Below are positions 1-5,257 of a stretch of DNA of 5,257 nt, piece by piece. The stretch is taken from positions 1-5,257 of the forward strand of contig JARIET010000207.1 in NCBI GenBank assembly GCA_031127185.1, read 5' to 3'. Positions within the stretch are counted from its first letter, which is position 1, and each line of letters begins with the position of its first letter. A model generated the notes under the pieces. The model was not told the origin of the DNA, did no database searches, and was given only the letters and a program-made list of their open reading frames with translations. This DNA is from Gemmatimonadota bacterium. GTDB taxonomy: Bacteria > Gemmatimonadota > Gemmatimonadetes > Gemmatimonadales > Gemmatimonadaceae. Position numbers and translations under genes: made by a program.

Positions 1-1
1 G

Positions 2-661
2 GCGACGAACGCGACGCCCGCCAAGGTGGCTGCGACGCGCGGCTACGGCGCCGAGGTGGTGCTGCACGGGAGTATCTGGGATGAAGCCAACGAGAAGGCC
101 AAGGAGCTGGTCGAGAAGGAAGGGCTGACCTATGTGCATCCCTTCGATGACGAGCAGCTCATCGCGGGGCAGGGCACACTCGGTCTGGAGGTCGTGAAGG
201 ACTGGCCCAAGCTCGATGCCATCGTCGTGCCAATTGGTGGCGGTGGACTGATTGCCGGCGTCTCGATGGCCATCAAAAGTCACAATCCCAAGTGCAAGGT
301 GATTGGCGTGGAGTCCAGCGACGGCCCGGCAATGCAGGCGAGCGTGAAGGCCGGGTCGCTGCAGACGATCGAGTGCAACACGATCATCGACGGGCTGCGG
401 GTTCGGCGCGCCGGCGTGCTCAACTTCTCGGTGGTGCAGCGCTACGTGGACGAGATCGTGACGCTGCCGGACAACGACATTTTCGACGCGATGCTCTGGA
501 CCTGGGAGCGGTGCAAGCTCGTCTGCGAGGGTGCCGCGGCGGCGCCGGTGGCCGCCATGATGCATGGGCTGATCAAGATGCCCAAGGGGTCGAAAGTCGT
601 TGGCGTGATCAGCGGCGGGAATGTGAATCTGGACCAGCTGCGCGGGCTCCGCTGGAACTAG
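2..661 (+). CDS. Threonine/serine dehydratase (threonine ammonia-lyase), 5'-truncated
   Basis: Fold-type II PLP enzyme that deaminates L-threonine to 2-oxobutanoate, and often L-serine to pyruvate, in the cytoplasm. The frame is open from base 2 and the first codons (ATNATPAKVAATRGYGAEVVLHG) read as the middle of the family's N-terminal domain. The GTG at 26 is therefore an internal Val codon and the true start lies outside the window. About 100 N-terminal residues, including the PLP-binding lysine, are missing. Visible family signatures are the HPFDDEQLIAGQGTLGLEV block (about 137-196), the glycine loop IGGGGLIAG that holds the PLP phosphate (GGGG at 236-247), EGAAAAP, and the SGGN motif near the C terminus (611-622), whose Ser contacts the pyridine nitrogen. 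The protein ends 12 residues after SGGN, so it lacks the C-terminal ACT regulatory domain of biosynthetic IlvA and resembles the short TdcB type. The usual ADG is IDG here. Threonine versus serine preference cannot be settled from sequence, so no symbol is given. Confidence 0.92.
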   Translation, partial: ATNATPAKVAATRGYGAEVVLHGSIWDEANEKAKELVEKEGLTYVHPFDDEQLIAGQGTLGLEVVKDWPKLDAIVVPIGGGGLIAGVSMAIKSHNPKCKVIGVESSDGPAMQASVKAGSLQTIECNTIIDGLRVRRAGVLNFSVVQRYVDEIVTLPDNDIFDAMLWTWERCKLVCEGAAAAPVAAMMHGLIKMPKGSKVVGVISGGNVNLDQLRGLRWN

Positions 662-710
662 GCGGTGGGCGGATTCCGACTCGCGGGGCGCCCACCGCGG
701 CGGCATCTTT
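662..710 (+). terminator. Probable intrinsic terminator of the dehydratase gene
   Basis: A perfect 10-bp inverted repeat starts at the base after the TAG stop: GCGGTGGGCG (662-671) pairs with CGCCCACCGC (689-698), with a 17-base loop. It is followed 7-12 bases later by the T-rich stretch ATCTTT (705-710). The stem is very GC-rich. The loop is longer and the T-run shorter and further away than in a textbook terminator, so efficiency is uncertain. Its position between a stop codon and the next gene supports the call. Confidence 0.55.
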
Positions 711-716
711 GACCCG

Positions 717-3359
717 GTGACATCCCCCACCGGGCAGTCCGACCGCCTCTCCGCCGCCCTCGCCGGCCGCTACCGCATCGAGCGTGAGCTCGGTGCCGGC
801 GGCATGGCGACGGTCTATCTCGCGTTCGATGAGAAGCATGATCGCAAAGTGGCGATCAAGGTTCTGAAGCCCGAACTCGCGGCAGTGTTAGGTGCCGAGC
901 GTTTCGTGGTGGAGATCAAGACCACGGCGGCGATGAGTCATCCGCACATTCTGCCGTTGTTTGATAGCGGCACAGCGGATGGATTTCTCTTCTATGTCAT
1001 GCCCTACATCCAGGGCGAGACGATTCGAGAGCGGTTGAACAGAGAAACGCAGTTTGGAGTTGAGGAGGCGGTCCGCATCGCGCGGGAGATTGCCGATGCG
1101 CTGGACTACGCGCACCGGCACGGCGTGATCCATAGAGACATCAAGCCCGAGAACATCCTGTTGCACGACGGCAACGCGATGGTGATGGACTTCGGGATCG
1201 CGCTGGCGGTCTCAGCAGCAGCGGGCGGTCGCATGACCGAGACAGGCCTCAGCCTCGGCACGCCGCACTACATGAGTCCTGAGCAGGCGACAGCGGAAAA
1301 AGAAATCACGGCGCGCAGTGACCAGTACTCGCTCGCGAGCGTGCTCTACGAGATGCTCGCGGGAGACCCACCATTCACGGCATCGGCGGCGCAGGCCGTG
1401 ATCATGAAGATCATCACGGAACCGGCGCCGTCCGTGACGACGCGTCGCAAGAACGTTCCCAACAACGTGGACGCCGCGCTGGGCAAGGCGCTCGAAAAAC
1501 TCCCTGCCGACCGCTTCGAGAGTGCCAAGGCGTTTGCCGACGCGCTGGCCAATCCGCACTTCCAGGGCGACGGTTCAGCGCTCGCGGGACCCATCCGGTC
1601 GCGGGCGCAGAGCCACGCACCTTGGATCGCGGGGATTGCGGTAGCAGCGCTCGTGGGGTTCTCGTCGGCATGGTATGCGCGAGGCGCGGGAGCCTCCGCC
1701 GTATCCAACGGGCCGGTGCTTCGCTTCGACCTTCCCGATCCTCAGGCGAGCCGCCTTGTCACAATTGACGGGAGTGAGTTCCCCCTCCTCCCCGATGGGT
1801 CGGGCCGCGTCCTGATAGCGAACGGTCCACAAGGCCGGGGCATCTACGTGCAGTCATTGGCAGGCGGGGAACCGCGATTCCTTCCAGCGCCAGACGCTAT
1901 GGTCGGGGCCCGGGCGCTCGCCGACGGATCGGGAGTCTCGTACTACACTTTTCTCTCAAACACACTCTCACGACTTCGGGTCGCGCCGATGTCGGGTGCC
2001 CCGCCGCGCACCTGGACTGATTCTGTGCGGCTCATGACAGCCACGGATGCCGAGGGGTGGCTCTACGCATCGCATCATGCGGACCGCGGCCTCGTGCGGG
2101 TGGACCCCACAGGGCAACGCGTCGAGCACCTGACGGAGCTGGACTCGGCGAATGGAGACGTGGTACATCTCGGGCCCGCCTTGGAGCCGAACGGAGAAAT
2201 TGTTGCCTTTCAGATCAACGGCCGTGAAACCAGTACGCTCGCGGTGCTCGACCTGCGAACAAAGGCGGTCAAACGGCTTGGGGCGGGCAACACACCGCAA
2301 TTCCTCTCGGACAAAGTCCTGCTCTTCGCTGACGATCGCGGCACACTCTACGCGGTGCGCTTCGATGCTGACCGAATGGAGTTCGCCGGCTCACCAGTGC
2401 CGGTCTTGGAGGGCATGGCCACGTCCGTGTTCCGATCTCACGACTATGAACTGACCAAGACTGGGACGCTCTCCTACGTGAGGGCTGCGGACGGTCCCTG
2501 GGCCATTGTTCGCGCCGGATCCGGGGGTGCGCAGGCCGTGGTCCGTGGAGAGCGCGGACGCCCGATCGGTTTTCAGGTCAATTCACGAGGCGACCAGGTG
2601 CTCACGACTGGCCCGTCGGGGCTGGAGATCCACTCGACTAATGGCACTGTGCGCCGGATCACCGCTCCTCGCGTTGTCAGCCCGATCGGCTGGTTGCCGG
2701 ATGCGGCAGGCCTGGCGTATGTCGGCAACGACAGTGCGACGGGTCCCGTGGTATTCACGGTGCGTATCGACGGGAGCAGCCCTCCGGCGCTTTTGCGACC
2801 GGGCGGCGCCGAGGGGCCGAGAGTCGTCTCGGCATCGTGGAGCCGGACAGGGGTTAGCTACCGCTACGGCAATGGCGAAATCTGGTTTGCGCCAAATGGA
2901 GGTGGGCCGCCAGCGCGGGTCGCCACCGGCACTCAGCACCGAATGTCGCCTGACGGGCGCTATGTCGCGTTCAGAACAAATCCGGGCCCAAGTGCGACGC
3001 AACAGCGCATCACGGTCGCGGCGGTTCCGCCCGGTGCGGGCCGATGGGAAGTTGCGGACGGCAGCAATCCCGAGTGGTCAGGCGACGGCCGGGCACTCTA
3101 CTTCGCGACTTCGGTAAATGCCTATGAGACAGTTCCGCCAACGGTGATGAAAGTTCCGATTCTAAGCGGTCCGACGTTCGCATTCGGGGTAGCCGGCGTC
3201 GCGTCGTCTCCTCCGGAAAACGCGCTCCCACTCTGGGCGATCGACGGCAACGGCGCGGTCTATTGGGCGACGGCAGCGAAAGCGAGGTCCGCCGTCATCC
3301 TCAACTGGCCCAGGGCTGTCGACAGCCTGATGCGCGCGGCGACACCGAAGCGAAACTGA
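717..3359 (+). CDS. Receptor-like serine/threonine protein kinase with C-terminal WD40-like propeller
   Basis: An 880-residue Hanks-type kinase expected to span the inner membrane. The kinase domain (about 19-275) has every catalytic element: glycine loop GAGGMATV (26-33), VAIK with Lys48, alpha-C Glu66, HRDIKPEN with Asp141 and Asn146, DFG at 158-160, and the activation segment ending GTPHYMSPEQ with SPE at 187-189. Thr174, Thr176 and Ser179 are candidate autophosphorylation sites. A single hydrophobic segment (about 302-320, WIAGIAVAALVGF) separates it from about 550 residues of beta-propeller-like sequence with PD40/WD40-like strands, such as PNGEIVAF (491-498), SPDGRYVAF (744-752) and WSGDGRALYF (787-796). 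The end VILNWPRAVDSL matches the closing motif of related Gemmatimonadota kinases. The topology places the propeller outside the cytoplasm, suggesting a sensor or scaffold; its ligand is unknown. GTG 717 is the first available start in frame and gives the usual family N terminus (LSAALAGRYRIERELG), but no Shine-Dalgarno sequence is visible. The gene is convergent with the M28 peptidase gene. No frameshift or missing key residue is seen. Confidence 0.95.
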   Translation: MTSPTGQSDRLSAALAGRYRIERELGAGGMATVYLAFDEKHDRKVAIKVLKPELAAVLGAERFVVEIKTTAAMSHPHILPLFDSGTADGFLFYVMPYIQGETIRERLNRETQFGVEEAVRIAREIADALDYAHRHGVIHRDIKPENILLHDGNAMVMDFGIALAVSAAAGGRMTETGLSLGTPHYMSPEQATAEKEITARSDQYSLASVLYEMLAGDPPFTASAAQAVIMKIITEPAPSVTTRRKNVPNNVDAALGKALEKLPADRFESAKAFADALANPHFQGDGSALAGPIRSRAQSHAPWIAGIAVAALVGFSSAWYARGAGASAVSNGPVLRFDLPDPQASRLVTIDGSEFPLLPDGSGRVLIANGPQGRGIYVQSLAGGEPRFLPAPDAMVGARALADGSGVSYYTFLSNTLSRLRVAPMSGAPPRTWTDSVRLMTATDAEGWLYASHHADRGLVRVDPTGQRVEHLTELDSANGDVVHLGPALEPNGEIVAFQINGRETSTLAVLDLRTKAVKRLGAGNTPQFLSDKVLLFADDRGTLYAVRFDADRMEFAGSPVPVLEGMATSVFRSHDYELTKTGTLSYVRAADGPWAIVRAGSGGAQAVVRGERGRPIGFQVNSRGDQVLTTGPSGLEIHSTNGTVRRITAPRVVSPIGWLPDAAGLAYVGNDSATGPVVFTVRIDGSSPPALLRPGGAEGPRVVSASWSRTGVSYRYGNGEIWFAPNGGGPPARVATGTQHRMSPDGRYVAFRTNPGPSATQQRITVAAVPPGAGRWEVADGSNPEWSGDGRALYFATSVNAYETVPPTVMKVPILSGPTFAFGVAGVASSPPENALPLWAIDGNGAVYWATAAKARSAVILNWPRAVDSLMRAATPKRN

Positions 3360-3381
3360 CGGCGCGAGGCATCTCGCGCCG
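3360..3381. terminator. GC-rich hairpin between convergent genes, possible bidirectional terminator
   Basis: A perfect 9-bp stem CGGCGCGAG (3360-3368) pairs with CTCGCGCCG (3373-3381) around a GCAT tetraloop. It lies in the 42-base gap between the kinase stop (3357-3359) and the stop of the minus-strand peptidase (3404-3402). On the plus strand no T-run follows. On the minus strand the sequence after the stem is TCAGTTTCGCTTC, which is only mildly T-rich, so the minus-strand peptidase is the likelier beneficiary. Function is inferred from position and stem strength. Confidence 0.5.
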
Positions 3382-3401
3382 CCTCGGCGACGGCCAGACG
3401 T

Positions 3402-4937
3402 CTACCGCTTCCGCGGAATCCGTTTGTCCGCATTCGCCGTGTGATACGCATACGACGCCACGATGACCGCGTTCTTCATCAGGTCGCCCGCCTGAATCGT
3501 GTCGTAGAAATCCAGATTCGTGTGACCACCCTGCCCAGGCGTGCGATCCTGCAGGAACTGGAATCCGGGAAGGCCGACCTCGTCAAACGAGATGTGGTCC
3601 GTACTCCCCACGCCCTGATTCGATACCACCGTCATGCCGAGGTCACGGAACGGCGCCATCCACGCGGTGAACTGCTCGCGCGCATGTTCGTTGCCCTGCA
3701 GATAGATGCCGAGGTACTGGCCCGACCCGTAGTCCTGATTGAAGTAGGCGGAGAGCTTCTCGTAGCCGGGCTTCATGCCCACGGCTGGGTCGCGCGGATC
3801 GCCGAAGTGCTTGCTCACATACGCTCGCGAGCCAAAGAGCCCCTGCTCCTCGCCCGCCCAAAGCGCCACGCGAATCGTGCGGCGCGGCTTGGCGCCCACG
3901 GTCTTGAGAATGCGCATCGCCTCGAGCATCACCGCAACGCCCGACGCGTTGTCGCTCGCGTTGGGGCTCGCGTGCCACGAGTCCAGATGCGCGCCGATCA
4001 TCACCACTTCGTCGCGCAAGTCGCTTCCGGCGATTTCGCCCACCACGTTCATCGCCTGCTCCACCCGCTCGCCGATGCGATTGCGCACATCGACGTCCAC
4101 CTTCACAGGAATGTTGCGCCGCAGAATGCGGTACATCCGGTTGTAGTGCTCGGGCGTAATGGCCACCATCGCGGGCGACGCGAGCATCCCCGCGCGGGAC
4201 CACCCATCCGTCCGCGTACCCGGGCGCGAGAATCCGCGCACCGCGCCAATCCAGCCGCTCTCGCTCTGCAACACCACGGCCACGCCCTCGGCCGCATAAA
4301 ACGCGACTTTCTCCTCCGGCGTCAACACGTCGGCGTTGCGCGCCGTGCGCGGCGGCACCACTCGTGGCGGTGCGATGGTCGTTCGTTCAAGTGCGTCCAG
4401 ATCCTGCTGCGTCAGGCGCGGAACACCGCGCGTCATCGCGGCGATGTCGATTGTTGCCGGCGGTGTGACGAGCACCGCCTTGCCCTTCAGCGTGCCGCGA
4501 TACTTCTCGAGATCGCTCTTCACGAGCAGGTCAACGATCATTGCCTCGGCCACCTTCCGGCCGTTCGTACCATTCGTGTGCGCGATTGGGTAGCCGACCA
4601 TCGGTTGGTAGTCTGGCTCGATCAAGTGCACCGACACGTACTCGTTGTCCCAGGTGACGCCGTAATCCATGAACGGTTCGGCGGCGACGTTCACCAGTCC
4701 CATCTTCGTCATCGCGCCCTGCGCCCACTGCTGCGCCCGCTTCATGTCATTGGACATGGTGAGTCGCGCGCCGAGCACGTCGGCGAGGTACCCCTCGTAC
4801 TCCATGACCTGTGAGCGCTGCAGTCCCTCCTCGCGGATCTTCGCCACCATCGCGAGATCCACCGGCACGCCTTGCCGCATGGCCGTGGTTGGCGCGAGGA
4901 GCAACGCCGCGCCGGCAACTGCCCAGATACGTCGCAT
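3402..4937 (-). CDS. Exported M28 family zinc metallopeptidase (carboxypeptidase Q-like)
   Basis: A 511-residue precursor of an M28 exopeptidase (aminopeptidase or carboxypeptidase Q-type) that should act outside the cytoplasm on peptides. The N terminus MRRIWAVAGAALLLAPTTA is a Sec-type signal peptide with plausible cleavage near residue 19. All expected co-catalytic zinc ligands and the general base are present: His317 in GAHLDSWH, Asp329 in NASDNASG, Glu363 (base) and Glu364 in WAGEEQGLFGS, Asp402 in FNQDYG, and His472 in GGHTNLDFYDT. The long region before the catalytic core (about 90-270) fits the inserted protease-associated (PA) domain of this subgroup. The start is taken at ATG 4937 because GGGAGGGGA lies 8 bases upstream and the signal peptide then begins immediately. 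An in-frame TTG at 4961 would add 8 residues (LVQREGTI, the first Leu read as Met) ahead of the signal peptide and is less likely. The ATG overlaps the upstream gene's TAA as TAATG, implying co-transcription and translational coupling. Exact substrate and amino- versus carboxypeptidase activity cannot be told from sequence. Confidence 0.95.
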   Translation of the reverse strand: MRRIWAVAGAALLLAPTTAMRQGVPVDLAMVAKIREEGLQRSQVMEYEGYLADVLGARLTMSNDMKRAQQWAQGAMTKMGLVNVAAEPFMDYGVTWDNEYVSVHLIEPDYQPMVGYPIAHTNGTNGRKVAEAMIVDLLVKSDLEKYRGTLKGKAVLVTPPATIDIAAMTRGVPRLTQQDLDALERTTIAPPRVVPPRTARNADVLTPEEKVAFYAAEGVAVVLQSESGWIGAVRGFSRPGTRTDGWSRAGMLASPAMVAITPEHYNRMYRILRRNIPVKVDVDVRNRIGERVEQAMNVVGEIAGSDLRDEVVMIGAHLDSWHASPNASDNASGVAVMLEAMRILKTVGAKPRRTIRVALWAGEEQGLFGSRAYVSKHFGDPRDPAVGMKPGYEKLSAYFNQDYGSGQYLGIYLQGNEHAREQFTAWMAPFRDLGMTVVSNQGVGSTDHISFDEVGLPGFQFLQDRTPGQGGHTNLDFYDTIQAGDLMKNAVIVASYAYHTANADKRIPRKR

Positions 4938-5257
4938 TATCGTCCCCTCCCGCTGAACCAAACGCCGTTAGGTGCCTCGGAGCGCGCGGCCGCAATGTCG
5001 GGCCAGCCGTCTCCGTCGAGGTCACCGATCGCCACGCCGTACACAGAGCCTTTGCCGTCGCCCCAAGGAGTGTCGCCAAACGTCGGTACTCGACTTCCGC
5101 CGGTGTTGAAGAACACAGATCCAACGGCTTCCTGGCGCCCGACCACAATATCAGCCTTGCCGTCGCGGTTCATGTCGGCAATCGCGATCGAGTACGGCGC
5201 GCCTGCCGCGCTGCCGAGTGCCACTGGTGCGTCGAAGGCGCGCTTGCTGGCGCCCAT
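4937..5257 (-). CDS. FG-GAP/VCBS repeat protein, C-terminal part (5'-truncated by window edge)
   Basis: The last 106 residues of a protein built from FG-GAP/VCBS-type beta-propeller repeats, which are usually extracytoplasmic and bind calcium through DxDxDG loops. Two loops are visible: DMNRDGKAD (residues 28-36) and DLDGDGWPD (79-87). The repeats align closely (YSIAIADMNRDGKADIVVG with YGVAIGDLDGDGWPDIAAA) with a period of exactly 51 residues. The residues before the first loop, MGASKRAFDAPVALG, align at the same period with TGGSRVPTFGDTPWG. The ATG at 5257 is thus in the middle of a repeat and the gene almost certainly starts outside the window. The C terminus ends cleanly at the close of a repeat (GVWFSGRGR), so it appears intact. 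TAA (4939-4937) overlaps the peptidase ATG by one base, so the two genes are probably one transcript. No enzymatic motif is seen; a binding, adhesion or scaffold role is possible but unproven. Confidence 0.85.
   Translation of the reverse strand: MGASKRAFDAPVALGSAAGAPYSIAIADMNRDGKADIVVGRQEAVGSVFFNTGGSRVPTFGDTPWGDGKGSVYGVAIGDLDGDGWPDIAAARSEAPNGVWFSGRGR
4943..4951 (-). promoter_or_regulatory. Ribosome binding site of the M28 peptidase gene
   Basis: On the minus strand GGGAGGGGA (4951-4943) contains a GGAGG core with 8 bases between it and ATG 4937. It decides the start in favour of 4937 over the in-frame TTG at 4961. The site lies within the last codons of the upstream FG-GAP gene, where it also encodes part of the terminal Gly-Arg-Gly-Arg. 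Confidence 0.75.

Noticed and set aside
709..714. TTGACC resembling a -35 promoter box just before the kinase start
   Set aside because: No -10-like element occurs about 17 bases downstream; that region is GC-rich kinase coding sequence. A promoter there would also lie inside the gene.
292..720. Open frame of 142 codons on the plus strand overlapping the dehydratase and running into the kinase start
   Set aside because: The translation is Arg/Ala/Gly-rich low-complexity sequence from an alternate frame of the dehydratase gene, with no family resemblance.
2506..3117. Open frame of 203 codons on the plus strand inside the kinase gene
   Set aside because: It is a +1-type shadow within the propeller-coding region. 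It is rich in Arg and Ser, has no motif and no ribosome binding site, and the kinase frame is continuous through it.
3396..3403. 8-bp palindrome AGACGTCT overlapping the peptidase stop codon
   Set aside because: A single short palindrome is expected by chance at this size, and no repeat copy or neighbouring operator-like arrangement was seen.
3441..4814. Long open frame of 457 codons on the plus strand, opposite the peptidase gene
   Set aside because: It lies entirely antisense to a well-supported M28 gene. Its translation is heavy in His and Arg with no recognisable domain, which is the usual shadow of a GC-rich gene.
1..5257. Search for mobile elements, CRISPR arrays, tRNA/rRNA genes, toxin-antitoxin or defence modules
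   Set aside because: The four genes cover nearly the whole window, non-coding gaps are 55 and 42 bases, and no transposase, direct-repeat array, tRNA-like fold or defence domain could be recognised.

Overview
This GC-rich window (roughly 60-65% G+C by eye) looks like ordinary chromosome from a member of Gemmatimonadota or a close relative. The main reason is the large serine/threonine kinase with a transmembrane segment and a C-terminal WD40-like/PD40 propeller. Its wording (RYRIERELGAGGMATVYLA, KVLKPELAAVLGAERF, SHPHILPLFDSG) is characteristic of the expanded kinase family of that phylum. A secreted M28 peptidase of the carboxypeptidase Q-like type beside an FG-GAP/VCBS repeat protein fits the same assignment. 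The taxonomy is inferred from memory of families, not from a search.

Layout. Positions 2-661 (+) hold the C-terminal two thirds of a PLP-dependent threonine/serine dehydratase, cut by the left window edge. A perfect 10-bp inverted repeat followed by a short T-rich run (662-710) lies directly after its stop and resembles an intrinsic terminator. Positions 717-3359 (+) encode the 880-residue receptor-like kinase, starting at GTG with no visible Shine-Dalgarno sequence. A second, tighter hairpin (3360-3381) sits in the 42-base gap between the kinase and the convergent gene on the other strand. Positions 4937-3402 (-) encode the 511-residue exported M28 metallopeptidase. Its ATG overlaps the TAA of the gene upstream of it by one base (TAATG). 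That upstream gene (5257-4937, -) is the C-terminal end of an FG-GAP/VCBS repeat protein that runs off the right edge.

How the genes relate. The FG-GAP protein and the peptidase form one translationally coupled unit and are probably both exported. The kinase is convergent to them and has a cytoplasmic catalytic domain with an apparently extracytoplasmic propeller. The dehydratase belongs to amino-acid catabolism or isoleucine synthesis and has no obvious functional tie to the rest. I see no mobile element, CRISPR array, tRNA, rRNA or other defence-like system. The window is almost fully coding, and I found no convincing undescribed system. The points most worth a second look are the very tight terminator-to-start junction of the kinase, the TAATG coupling, and the exact 51-residue repeat of the FG-GAP protein, which shows that its gene continues past the window.
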